DNA of 64,000 bases. It comes from Uloborus plumipes (Eukaryota; Arthropoda; Arachnida; Araneae; Uloboridae). The stretch covers positions 24,508-88,507 of the forward strand of contig JAXGGA010004434.1 of assembly GCA_038373865.1 (NCBI GenBank). The letters run 5' to 3'. The position numbers and the translations under genes were made by a program. The notes beneath the pieces were generated by a model that made no database searches, was not told the origin of the DNA, and saw nothing but the letters and a program-made list of their open reading frames with translations. Shown in pieces: positions 46,376 to 56,836 of this stretch; the first letter of the stretch is position 1; every line of letters starts with the position of its first letter.

Positions 46376-46769
46376 ATCTCAGCTAATAAAACGTCGTAGA
46401 ATTACGCGGTTGGTCTTATTGTCTTCCTTAGAAAATTTTGAGTCGAATGGTACTATGTTTGATTCTCTACTCTCAGCGATTTTTGAGGAGTTCAAGCTTC
46501 AGACGGACAGACAGACGAGGACAGATTTTAATAGTATTAACTAGCTGCTGTGGCCCGGCGTTGCACGGGCTTTAATGTAGTGAAGGCAGTTTGAGAAAAC
46601 TACTCGCCGCCAAGGCGGCTCGCCTTTAAAGTAGTGAGGAAAGTTTCAACAACCTACTCGCCGCCAAGGCGGCTCGCCTTTACAGTAGCGAGGAAAGTTT
46701 CAACAAACTACTCCCCGCAAAAGCGGCTCGCTAAAAAGCTTTCCTGCATCAAAAAGTCAATCGAATTAT

Positions 46770-46985
46770 TTAATTATTTGCACATGCTTCCTCAGAAAGA
46801 AAGACGATGTCAAGTAGCGCATACTTAGCACTCTCCCTAAACAACAAATAAAATTCCTTATCAAAAACAATTATTTCCAAACCGCTTTCTTCCTGTAAAA
46901 TTAATTGCAAAATTCTAAACGAAAAAGTTGTTTTAATATTTGGATCGTAGCCGAAAAAAAAAAGTCCCTGCTAAAACAGCAATTG
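46770..46985 (-). other. Conserved ~50-codon frame in Helitron, copy B
   Basis: Reading down from about 46935: RILQLILQEESGLEIIVFDK, then EFYLLFRESAKYALLDIVFL, then SEEACANN and a stop. Compared with copy A it has one extra codon (RESAK against EYVK). It lies inside the Helitron at 46541-48003. Confidence 0.45.
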
Positions 46986-47380
46986 CAATTTTATTTAAAA
47001 ACACATTTTCAAAATGGTACCAGAGAAAAAATGAGAGTCATTAATTAGAATAAAAACAATTGTTAGAACTCTGCTTTAACACGTATTCAAAATGACAACG
47101 GAAAGAAATAACACTCTTTAATTTTAAAAAGTTCCATAATTTAATTAACGTTTTAATTCAAAATGGCAACGGTAAGAAATAAAAGTCTTGTAATTTTAAA
47201 TATTTAATAATTTAATTAACGTTTTAATTCAAAATGGCAACGGTAAGAAATAAATGTCTTGGAATTTTAAATAGTTCAATATTTTAATTAACGTTTTAAT
47301 TCAAAATGGCAACGGAAAGAAAGAAATGTCTTGGAATTTTCCTAGTTCAATAATTTGATTTATGTTTTAATTCAAAATGG

Positions 47381-47571
47381 CGGGGCCTCAACGGCGCGAT
47401 AGGTCTGCCCGTCAGTTTGTAATCTCAAGAGGCGCGGGTTCGATTCCCGCCTTTGCCCTGGGTGTAATTTCCTTCTCTGTGCTGTAAATTCTTTCCTTCA
47501 ATAAAAGCTGTATTGTACTATCTGTGGAGGCAAGGCGCATAGTACGCAGTCCTCATGTGTGTCGAGAATAG
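47381..47571 (+). mobile_element. tRNA-derived SINE, family E
   Basis: It is flanked by AATTCAAAATGG (47369-47380) and AATTCAAATTGG (47572-47583), a near-perfect 12-bp duplication of the minisatellite. The first ~75 bases fold like a tRNA: GGGGCCTCAACGGCGCGATA head, GGCGCGGGTTCGATTCCCGC T-arm with a perfect B-box. The remaining ~115 bases (ATAAAAGCTGTATTG and GGCAAGGCGCATAGTACGC) are not tRNA and there is no poly-A tail. A simple tRNA gene is excluded by the duplication and the tail. Confidence 0.82.
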
Positions 47572-48083
47572 AATTCAAATTGGCAACGGTAAGAAATAAA
47601 AGTCTTGGAATTTTAAATAGTTTACTAATTTAATTAACGTTTTAATTCAAAATGGCAACGGTAAGAAATAAATGTCTTGGAATTCTAAATAGTTCAATAA
47701 TTTAACTAACTTTAAGAGACAAAAATTTATTAACGTTTTAATTCAAATGGCAACGGAAGAATAAATGTTTGGAATTTTAAAGAGTGCAAAAAATTTAATT
47801 AACGTTTTAATTAATATCTCAGCTAATTAACGTCGTAGAATTACGCGGTTGGTCTTATTGTCTTCCTTAGAAAGTTTCGAATCGAATGTTACTATGTTTG
47901 ATTGTGTACTCTCAGTGGTTTTTGAGGAGTTCAAGCTTCAGACGAACAGACAGACAGACAGACGGACAGACAGACAGACAGACGCGGACAGATTTTAATA
48001 GTAGTAATTGAACTATTTAAAATTCCAAGACATTTATTTCTTACCGTTGCCATTTTGAATTAAAACGTTTAATTAAATTATTA

Positions 48084-48983
48084 TTCAAGGATCTTCTTCA
48101 GTCTAGGATAAATTTGAAATCAATCACAATGTACCACCCGAACCGACGCAAAACAAAGCTAGTTGCTAACAATACTACGATTAAATTAAAAGTTAAAAAA
48201 AAAACCCAACCCTTACTGCCGATCTCATATTAAAATGAACTAAATTGAAGATCCCTTTTAAAAGCCTTATGCAATAAAATCAATTACAAATATTTTATTT
48301 GTTAACAAATAGAAACTGGCAACAGATGAAATTATAAATCATTGAGTTTTCTTTCCTCGTGGCCCAACAATGAAAACATAAATGCTCAGATGTTGAACAG
48401 AGCTAGTAGATAGAAATCGGACCAATTTTAAGCATTAATAACTCCGGGGTGCGATGACCCCGGGGGGTTAATTTTGGGAAAATGTCCTCAATGTCTCATC
48501 GAGAATATTCATACCAAAAATCAACACTAAAGACCCACGGGGAGAAAAGATACGGAAAATAAAAACGAGGGGGGAGGGGTCGGGGGGTCGAAAAACCCCC
48601 TATGCCGAGCTTTGGGACAAAATAAATGTGGGTGCAAAAGCAGAGCTCAATCCGAGTTACCGTTTAGTCTGGACCCCTGTCAAACAATTTCTAAAAAGTG
48701 CGAAAAATAGCGATTTTATAACATATATCACCCCTCCCCCTAGGGGTCCTGGATGTTTTGCTTTAGTATGTGCCGTCAGGGGCCGCTGGAGATTGAGTAT
48801 ACCAAAAATGAACTCTAAGGATCTTTATGGGGCTGAGATACAGAGGGGTGAAAACCCCGGTTTGGTTACTCGCGTAAACAGTCCTTGTCGCTCTTTTACA
48901 TTTTTATTGGCGACGGAAATTTCTTGGCGGCTTGTATTTGGTTTTCTTGGCGGGGCGGGACGCTCCCGCGTCCCGTGATTAGT
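48084..48983 (+). mobile_element. 900-bp insertion with GC hairpin 3' end, Helitron/Helentron-like
   Basis: The minisatellite is interrupted between TTAAATTATT and GAACTATTTAAAATTCC. The joined sequence equals an intact unit, so the intervening ~900 bp is an insertion with no evident target duplication. It begins near TTCAAGGATCTTCTTCAG. It ends with a hairpin, GGGACGC-TCC-CGCGTCCC, then GTGATTAGT. A 3' hairpin just before the end and no duplication are rolling-circle hallmarks. The interior (CCCCGGGGGGTTAATTTTGG, CCCCTAGGGGTCCTGG) is GC-rich and non-coding; the 116-codon frame across it has no domain. Confidence 0.5.
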
Positions 48984-49145
48984 GAACTATTTAAAATTCC
49001 AAGACATGAATTTCTTTCCGTTGCCATTTTAAATTAAAACGTTAAATTAATGATTGAACTTTTTAAAATTTAATAGCGTTATTTCTTTCCGTTGTCATTT
49101 TGAATACGTGTTACAACAAAGTTCTAACAATTGTTTTTATTCCAA

Positions 49146-49343
49146 GGGCCAAATTCAAGTGAAACACCATTGCAACCGCTTCGAGGCGATCGTGATAGAT
49201 CAAAATTGCAATCGCTACTGGAAGTCAAATTACATTAGAATCGTGTCTTATAGCGATTGTAACGTTTCACTGGAATCCAAATTTAGGAATTAGCGATTGC
49301 ATTGGTGAGTTGCGATCGTCCGTGTTTCACTTGAATTCCTGCC
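49146..49343. mobile_element. Short relative of the TWA MITE, copy 2
   Basis: It starts GGGCCAAATTCAAGTGAAAC and ends GTTTCACTTGAATTCCTGCC. TAA follows on the right and CAA lies on the left. The unoccupied paralogous site near 47040-47060 reads TTATTCTAATTAATG in complement, so the original TAA is confirmed. Confidence 0.75.
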
Positions 49344-49399
49344 TAATTAATGTCTTATACTTTTTCTCTGGTACCATTTTGAAAATGTGTTTTTAAATA

Positions 49400-49620
49400 A
49401 AATTGCAATTGCTGTTTTTAGCAGGGACTTTTTTCTGGCTACGATCCAATATTAAAACAACTTTTTCGTTTAGAATTTTGCAATTAATTTTACAGGAAGA
49501 AAGCGGTTTGGAAATAATTGTTTTTGGGAATAAGGAATTTTATTTATTATTTAGGAAGAGTACTTACTATGCGCTACTTGACATCGTCTTTATTTCTGAG
49601 GAAACATGCGCAAATAATTC
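49400..49620 (+). other. Conserved ~50-codon frame in Helitron, copy C
   Basis: The frame reads FRILQLILQEESGLEIIVFG, then NKEFYLLFRKSTYYALLDIV, then FISEETCANNSIDFLMQESF, and runs into the GGCGAGCC minisatellite to 49738. It has one codon more than copy B (FGNKE against FDKE). The frame is entered from a TTG, so no genuine start is evident. Confidence 0.45.
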
Positions 49621-49639
49621 GATTGACTTTTTGATGCAG

Positions 49640-49912
49640 GAAAGCTTTCTAGCGAGTCGCTTTAGTGGGGAGTATTTTACTGAAACTTTCCTCGCTACTG
49701 TAAAGGCGAGCCGCCTTGACGGCGAGCAGACTGTTTAAACTTTCCTCATTACTTTAAAGGCGAGCCACCTTAGCGGCGAGTAGTTTGTTGACACTTTCCA
49801 CGCGACTGTAAAAGCGAGCCGCCTTGACGGCGAGTAGACTGTTTAAACTTTCCTCATTACTTTAAAGGCGAGCCGCCTTGGCGGTGAGTAGTTCTTTCAA
49901 ACTGTCTTCATC
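49640..49912. repeat. GGCGAGCCGCC minisatellite at Helitron 3' end
   Basis: Units of about 57 bp: GGCGAGCCGCCTTGACGGCG, AGTAGACTGTTTAAACTTTC, CTCATTACTTTAAA. The complementary arrays are at 45570-45640 and 46585-46735. Each unit contains a small hairpin around GCCGCC-TTG-GCGGC. Confidence 0.82.
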
Positions 49913-49945
49913 AAAGCCCGTGCAACGCCGGGCCACGCAGCTAGT

Positions 49946-51406
49946 AAGTTTGCTATTTTGAAATCAACCTTAATTACATAAAAAAATTCATAATTTCATC
50001 GGTGTTTCTTTCCAAAATTCTGTACTCTAAATTCACCCAGTGAAATATCTAAAAGCGGAATTTCATTTCACGGCCTCTCAAAGGATTAAGCGTTTTATAC
50101 ATAATGCTTCGTTTTAACCTGCAAGACATTTAATTTGGCAACCAGTTGCCCTAGTTACATACTTAAAATTGCATGACTGCTCAAAACGAAGTGCAGATTT
50201 AAGATGTTGAAAGTTTGGAGTGAAAAAAAAAGTCAAAATATACGAAGAGTAACTTTTTATACAGATTCTATGTCCCCTAAATTATATTCTGGGAAATTAA
50301 AATCATTAAAATATGCAAACACAAAAAGTTTGACATTAATACGACCAATATTCATCGAGATATGAAACGCTGCGTTTTTGACTTGCACTACTTTACACTC
50401 GCTGTCAATAGCACGTTTAGGGGTGAGAGGGATAGCCGCTAACAGTAGTGTGGCGGACAACCGGTCATTCTACTGAAAAAGAGATTCTTTTTTTAGAAAG
50501 GTAATATTATAAGAAGTAGGGAAAAAATAATTTTGTCATTCTGACAATACTATTGGCTTCTGTGCAAGGCTGCAAGCGAGACGCTAAAAAACATGAAGTT
50601 TTCATCGTCTGCAAAACTTGACGATGTTTTGATGCAAGTATGTACTGATGTTTTGTATGTTAGTACAGACCCTTTATAGTTCAAATCTAAGAATTTTTTT
50701 TTAATTACGCATATATCTGAGCAACAGAGTACCACATTAGAAGAGACAACATATTTTAATTCTGGCATCAAAATGAAAAATTCTTCATGTTGTCATGGGA
50801 TTTGCTGTATGAATCGGAACACTTTGTTCTGTTGTTCCAATTCAAACTTATTTAAAGGAAACTGTTTGCAAAATCAAGATTCTAACCCCTATTCCTCTAG
50901 TCAAGACAAGGACGAAGATTTATTATTATTTACCCCTTCTCGTAAGCAACTATAATCTTAGAATAACAGAAAGTTGCCGATTAAAAAATGACTCCAGGAG
51001 ACTTTTTTTGACTAAATGCATTGGGGAAAGTCATACGGACTTTATGTAGCAACGGTCCAGCACGCAGACAATGATGAATAAGTGGGAAAATCTTACAGGA
51101 CGAACCAAAAACCAGGGATTTTAAGAATCCAAAGAAAAAGCAGCGTTCACCACAGAAGATGTTACGAAAAAACTTAAGCCAAGCCACAACTACTAGTTTT
51201 AAGGACAAGTATATATTTGTGAACGACATGAGTTCAATTTATGTTAAATCTTTGAATTTCAATTCAAAAAATTAATCAATTGCCAAAATTTTTTTAAATC
51301 GGTCCGTTACAGGAAAAGCCTAAAGCAAAAGCAAGAATTTTATTTGTTTATGTTCAAGAAAAAAATGGCAACACCTTTTTCTCATTAATAATTTATTTCA
51401 CCCTAT
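49946..51406. other. AT-rich sequence, no gene supported
   Basis: A 60-codon ATG frame at 50773-50955 is cysteine-rich at its start (SSCCHGICC) but has no signal peptide and no recognised pattern. Minus frames at 50257-50460 and 50981-51229 show no domain. Confidence 0.4.
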
Positions 51407-51409
51407 TTA

Positions 51410-51711
51410 GGCAGGGATTCAAGTGAAACAGGCAATCGCAAATTACAATCGCTACTGGAAATGAATTACATTAGAACGTTTCTTGAGAAAAACATCGTGA
51501 CGTCAGCGTGACGTTTGCCTATGAAAAACGAGCTAGATAAAACGTCACAGCCTACTTGGCGAATAAGAGGAGATCGCTGAGTGCTTGTGAGCTCTTATTG
51601 GTTCCCCCCGTAGTAACGTCATGCCAATTTAAGTTGATGATAATCTAATTCACTTCCAGTAGCGATTGCAATTCGAAGCGATCGCAGTGCTGTTTCACTT
51701 GAATCCCTGCC
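51410..51711. mobile_element. PIF/Harbinger-type MITE, 302 bp, copy 3
   Basis: GGCAGGGATTCAAGTGAAAC ends with TTA on both sides (51407-51409 and 51712-51714). The left TGACGTCA is intact; the right one has mutated to TAACGTCA. Confidence 0.86.
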
Positions 51712-51714
51712 TTA

Positions 51715-52601
51715 ATTTCTTTCACGCTCGTGCAGACGATTTTTATAAATCTAATTTGAAATGGATATTTCCAAATTTAAAAATGCCTATATCTTTTTTC
51801 AGGGAGGAGATATCGATTAGTGGTTTTGAAAACCCTTCGGAAGAAAACTCTCCTAAAAGGTATTTTTTTGCTTTCTTTCGAATGAGATCAAGATCGAGAA
51901 GATCCAATAAGTATTTCGCTAGATAGAGCCATTTTGAAGTAGAAAGAGCCATTTTGAAGTCCTTTATTCGAAATTCGAACGGATCGGTACTTTTTTCCCG
52001 CTCAAAAACCACTCTATGATCCTTCCCGGGTGCACTGCTCAAGTATCTGTCTGCCAAATTTCGTCCAGATCCGACGCAAACTGTGGATTTGTATAAGGTA
52101 CACACACGCACACACACACATATATATGTTCTTTGTTTTATTTATGTAGATTTTTCCTCTTTATATGATGATTTAATATATCAAGTGCAAATCCATTCTT
52201 GAAACTCGGCCTTTACCAGTTCAGAATTTAAGCGAGAAAAAGTAAACAATGGGAAAGAAGGATCCCTCTTTGAACTAGCGGATTTTACTTTTATTTATCG
52301 ACTAAATAATGATTGACTCTAAAAAAAAAAGGATACCTTTGTTCTTTGTTGCTTTATTACACTCTGTCAAGAAAAAATATATGCACCTATGAGAAATCGA
52401 GCCACAATCACGAAACACGGCAGGAACGTAAGCTGGTAAAAGATATGCAAATGATTAAAATTTCGACGCCAATGAGGCAAGGGCGAGCGCGCTACGCGCA
52501 TATGAGATACGCAGGTGAGAGAGTTTAAAAAAATGATTGCTCGTGCCTTAGGGCGATTCATACGAATTTGTCGACTTGAAAAGGTGGTTTTGTGACTAGA
52601 G
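51715..52601. other. Probable repeat-derived sequence before Tc1
   Basis: The minus frame 52117-51743 (124 codons) covers a doubled GAGCCATTTTGAAGT (about 51926-51960) and a (CA)n tract (52085-52119). It includes GSGRNLADRYLSSAPGK. No family is recognised, and the frame starts within the microsatellite, so I do not call a gene. The left terminal repeat of the Tc1 element was not found here. Confidence 0.35.
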
Positions 52602-53261
52602 ATGCCTTTGAGACCTAATCGGTGGCAATACGAACAGTTGTCGGACTTTGAGAGGGGGCGTATTGTAGGCCTCATAGAAGCAGGTTGGTCGAACAGGCGT
52701 ATCGGCCGCCACCTCGGGCGGAGCGATATGATTGTTGCTCGGTGTAGGCGACAATGGATTACGGAAGGAAGAGTCTACCGTCGGGGAGGCTCAGGACGCC
52801 CCAGGAGCACAAATGAGCGCCAAGACCGCGCAATCAGAAGAGCGGCCATCTCCGCACCAACAACGTCGCTAGCGTCGATTCGACGTCATTTACCACCTTC
52901 CAGGTATCCTGTGGTAACAAGGGAAACCATTCGGCAACGACTGGCAGACGCGGGTTTGCGGAGCCGACGTCCATTAAGACGCTTACCACTGACCCCTCAT
53001 CATAGGCAGTGTCGATTGGACTTTTGCCGGACCCGGGCAAACTGGAGTGTGACCGACTGTGTGATCTTCAGCGATGAATCCCGATTCAGTTTGAGTGCTG
53101 ATGACCAACGCACACGCGTATGGAGGAGGAGAGGCCAGCGGTCCGATCCGGCATTTGTTATAGAACGTCACACAGCAATTCAACAAGGTGTGACAGTGTG
53201 GGGAGCGATTTGTTGGGATACACGATCAATCTCATACCTGGACATACGCATACAAAAGTAG
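52602..53261 (+). pseudogene. Tc1/Tcb-like transposase, 3'-truncated
   Basis: This is a DDE transposase of the Tc1 group. ATG 52602 (GAGATGCC context) opens a 219-codon frame. Residues 11-60 (LSDFERGRIVGLIEAGWSNR onward) are the first helix-turn-helix. GSGRPRST (64-71) is the GRPR AT-hook linker. Residues 72-125 hold the second helix-turn-helix. The catalytic core begins with DCVIFSDESRFSL, first aspartate at residue 158, and GVTVWGAICWDTRS. The frame then leaves the family at about 53232 and stops ten codons later. The second aspartate (SPDLNP block) and the last catalytic residue are absent; the family length is about 340. Coding is uninterrupted up to the break and strikingly GC-rich against its AT-rich flanks, which suggests recent arrival. 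Confidence 0.9.
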
Positions 53262-54410
53262 TCGTTTATGTATATAGATTATTTATTTAATCATTTTGTA
53301 AATATTTAAAATTTGTCATAAAATATAATACATAAAATAAAAATGCCTCATTTATTTTCCTCCTATTCATGTGATATTCAAGAAATTCTGCAATTAATAA
53401 AAGGAATATCCAATCAAAAAATAAAATATTGCTTATGAGATGAGTATTTAGATTTCATTTATTTTAATTGATTTTTCAAGAAATTATTTAGCACTTTATA
53501 ATTATGAATGGTTAATGCTCAGGTATAGGAGACATTCTATTTCTTGTTTTTCATCAAATATCTAATTTATTATTTAATGATTTTATATATTAAAGTTCAT
53601 AAAATCTTGGTAGATAATACAGCTATTAATAAATGCATCATTATTTTTTGGTTTAATAAACATAAAGTCTATGAGAGGGGGAACACAAGCATATGGTCGT
53701 AGTGAAAAACATGCATATACTATCAGCAGGATATCTCTTAATGCAAGAAATGACCATTAGTGAACTCTTTTAATGTGACTAGTTAACATATCAAAAGCTT
53801 ATTAAAAATAATAATAATAAAGTTTCTACTGCTCCCCCTTTGTGAGAAAAATGACTCCCAAGATGACCAAAAGAGCATGTTTTAGCTTTATGGCTTGTCA
53901 TTAAGCTTAAAAATTTCCAGGAAGGAGTGAGAAACCCAAGTTATGCATTATGTAACCATTTAAAGTAAACATCTGTACTCTACCAGAAAGTGAGAAAACC
54001 TTTGGATATGTTTTCCTTTTTTCGGAATAAATTCCTCAATTTTATCAAAATCGACAAAATCAAGTTTTTGTAATGGGAACTTCTTAGAGTACTGTACCTT
54101 AGCTATTTTCATTTCCAGTATTCCAGTATTTTTTCTGAATGCCTGGAGTAACTAGTTTCCATAGATACCTAACACATATTGCATAAGTACAATTTTTTAG
54201 AAAAAAAATATTAATTAACAACAGTTTTTTAGTATTTTGAGGAGGCCGACAAACTTGGAGGGCCTGTATCTCAGAAAATAAGTTCGGCAAGAACCTAAAA
54301 ATTTGGACTTTCCATTCCTTTATATAGTCAACCTGTGTACCAAATAGAAAATCGGAGTCGGTCATGCAACCCCCGTTAGGTGAGTTGGTATAGAATCACT
54401 CTTGGGCATC

Positions 54411-54441
<31 letters not shown>

Positions 54442-55029
54442 TGTATGTGTGTGTATGTGTGTGTGTGCGTGTATGTACTTTAACAGCATTAGTAATATAT
54501 GAAGCTTGAAAATCTGCATAAATGGTTTGCCTAAATTCGTCATTTGATCCAAATCAGCCGTTTTCGTTTCGAGTATAATTTTCAGTACCATAGCCTACGT
54601 CAATATTCAACGCCACACAAGGTTTTTACGTTACAGCTTGCACTTAATTAAAGAAAGGAAAAAATGACTTAGAATCGTTGAGTAATTCCTTACGTTGTTT
54701 TAAAGGAAAAATAATTGCATCCCAAAGCAATTAAATTATATCTTGCCGGTTTCTGCTAGCAAAACAATCGATTCTGACCTCCCTTGCCAGTGAACGTTAC
54801 ACAACACCTCGGAAACAAAACGTTAATATCAATGAAAGAATTGGGTGAGTTTGTAAACTCGTCATCTTAAACGATTTGTCATCATACCCTCCTTTACAAT
54901 AACTAATGTAAAAAGGTACAATAATGTTCTTATGTGATTCATTATTTCTAACGACGCAATTATGATTTAATGACAGTATGTTCCGCAGTATCAGTACAGA
55001 TTAACAGTACATGTATTGCGTTACAGATA
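53262..55029. other. AT-rich sequence with microsatellites
   Basis: A poly-T/(GT)n tract is at about 54411-54475. No gene, RNA-like element or terminal repeat was recognised. Confidence 0.45.
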
Positions 55030-55492
55030 CAGATCGTGAGAAAATAATTGCGTTAGAGCTACGCTCTTTTTCGCTGTTTGGGTGAGAGAGAGAACATGAT
55101 TGAGCTGACATGAAACAAATGGAAGGGCTGGGTAAAATGTAAGTGCAAAATTACAATAGAAAAACAAAAAGTGTAGGAAAAGGCAGAGCGAGGGACCTGC
55201 CCCGCGCTCTGTACTCACTTCGCGCCGGAAGTGGGCGAGGAAGAGACCTACTGTTAGGGCCAATCCTAACATGGTAAGGGTCTTATGGAGCGCCTAACCA
55301 GCGAGCCTTTTCTTGCCGGTAGGGGAGGAGAGAGTCGTTAACAGCGAGAAGGCCCTAGGCCTCGAAATGAGCCCCAGCCAAGCGGCAAGCCGCTGGCTCG
55401 GCATGGACTAGTGTGGGAGATTGTCATCCCTAGTAAGGTTGCTCCTCCGAGAACCGAGGGAGTAGGTGATGTGCATGGTATCAGATGGAAAT

Positions 55493-56061
55493 CTAGTACC
55501 ACCGTGGTGGAAGGTGTGATGAACTTTGATCATGAATTAGTGGGTTAGGGTGGTTCTCAAGCTTGGTGAAAAAGTTTGTGGAAGTATCGACGATGTAGGA
55601 GGTAATAACTTGAAGGTTAGCATTGTTGTGAAGAGTTTTGTTGGAAACATACCAAGGGGCATTGAAGATTTTTCTGAGAGTTTGGTTTTGGAGGACTTGT
55701 ATGTTCCTCATATTAGACTTGGCTGCCTGTCCCCATACAGGGACGCTATATAGGAGTGCAGGGCGAATCACAGTTTTATACAACAATAGTTTGCTTTTAG
55801 TACTAGTCTGCTATACAGTAAGGACAGGACATAACCTAGTTTAATTTTTGCTTTCTTTACCACATCAGTGATATGAGTATTAAATGTCAGCTTGCAGTCT
55901 AAGTGGACTCCTAAGTATTTTAAACTTCTAGAGTAATTAATTTCAACATTGTTTAGTATGACGCGAAGGGGGTAAGTGATGTTCCCTCTGGAAAAACAGA
56001 TTGCTTGTGTTTTGGAAGGATTGATTGCGATGCGCCATTTGTTGAGATATTCGGAGATCAA
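55493..56061 (-). pseudogene. LINE reverse transcriptase, C-terminal part
   Basis: This continues ORF2 beyond the 2.4-kb insertion. From 56061 the frame reads ISEYLNKWRIAINPSKTQAI, then CFSRGN and RSLKYLGVHLDCKLTFNTHI, the thumb region typical of Jockey enzymes. A frameshift near 55780 moves to the frame LYKTVIRPALLYSVPVWGQA, then NIQVLQNQTLRKIFNAPWYV and LENHPNPLIHD, ending at 55493. The join with the upstream part (LQDYVN before, LISEYLNKW after) is exactly what the family shows, so the 2.4-kb block is an insertion. Confidence 0.88.
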
Positions 56062-56836
56062 GACACACGGCAGTGTGTCCGCCTAGTTCGCGCTGCACAT
56101 CTGCTAGTGTATCTTTACACGAACCATTTCAGGCTACTTTCGACCCTTCCGTTTCTCACGAAGTACTTCATCTACATGCTTTAAATTTTGTAAGTCTATT
56201 AGAAGACATAGAACACCCATAATCCTAAATTTTATGAATATATCTCTTTTAGTTTTAAAGTTATTAATATTTGAAAAGTGAAAATATGGCGATTTTCTTA
56301 TTTAGATTATACACTCACTCATCAAAATGTTTACCTACTTCCAAGTGTCTCAGAATCTTAAAATTTGGCATCAAGATATATTTCCATACACTAACTATGG
56401 GAAAAATCTAAAAAGTCAAAAAACTACATTAAAAAAGCAAGAAAAAAAGCATTTTTTTATGAGTATCTTGGCGCGATTTATAAATGGTTCGTCAAACAAA
56501 AGCGCCAAAATGCTTTTAAAACGTTGCCAGAAATAAAATACTTAAGTTTAAAATCAAATGTTTTATTGTAAGCTGTTTCAAGGCTTAGTTTGCCTTGACG
56601 GAAGATTAAAATGGTTTATCAAGATGAAATAAATAAGAGATTGACTATGACTATCCCACCTTGCGTTGACTTAAGGTATTAACCAAGTAGTTAAAATATT
56701 CTATTCCTCTTTTAAGAAAAATATAGGGTAAACACGAAGAAAATTTACTTGTTTTACCTGTTTCTTTAGTCATTGATCATAAATTGCAGCGTCTCCTATT
56801 ATTTATTTGAATTACGAGTAAAATCATTAAAATTAA

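Larger units (their letters stand above)
45541..46537 (-). mobile_element. Non-autonomous Helitron, tandem partner 2
   Basis: On the minus strand it starts TACTATTAAAATCTGTCC near 46537. It ends near 45541 at CCCGTGCAACTCCGGGTAGT, a mutated form of the CTAGT terminus. It follows the 3' end of the next copy by only about three bases. Confidence 0.65.
46541..48003 (-). mobile_element. Non-autonomous Helitron, tandem partner 1, about 1.46 kb
   Basis: On the minus strand it starts at ACTATTAAAATCTGTCCGCG (48003), continues through (CTGT)n and GTCTGAAGCTTGAACTCCTC, and ends CCGTGCAACGCCGGGCCACA with GCAGCTAG and T at 46541. It contains copy B of the conserved frame and both minisatellites. A family-E SINE is inserted in its ~72-bp repeat. 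Confidence 0.75.
45288..49944 (+). mobile_element. Nested Helitron cluster
   Basis: A plus-oriented non-autonomous Helitron appears to start at TACTATTAAAATCTGTCCG (45288) and end at GTGCAACGCCGGGCCACGCA and GCTAG (49944), followed by T. Within it lie two minus-oriented Helitrons of the same family (about 45541-46537 and 46541-48003), a SINE (47381-47571), a 900-bp insertion (about 48084-48983) and a 200-bp MITE (49146-49343). The family is recognised by its (CAGA)n near the 5' end, the AAAATGGCAACGGTAAGAAA minisatellite, and the GGCGAGCCGCCTTGGCGGCG minisatellite near the 3' end. No Rep-helicase is present. The outermost boundaries are a best interpretation. Confidence 0.7.

Noticed and set aside
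47381..47455. A tRNA gene with a perfect T-arm
   Set aside because: It is followed by a non-tRNA body and both ends carry a 12-bp duplication, so it is the head of a SINE.
48628..48978. 116-codon protein
   Set aside because: It lies across a GC-rich non-coding insertion and a terminal hairpin and has no domain.
50773..50955. Cysteine-rich small secreted protein
   Set aside because: No signal peptide and no recognised cysteine spacing; a chance frame is more likely.
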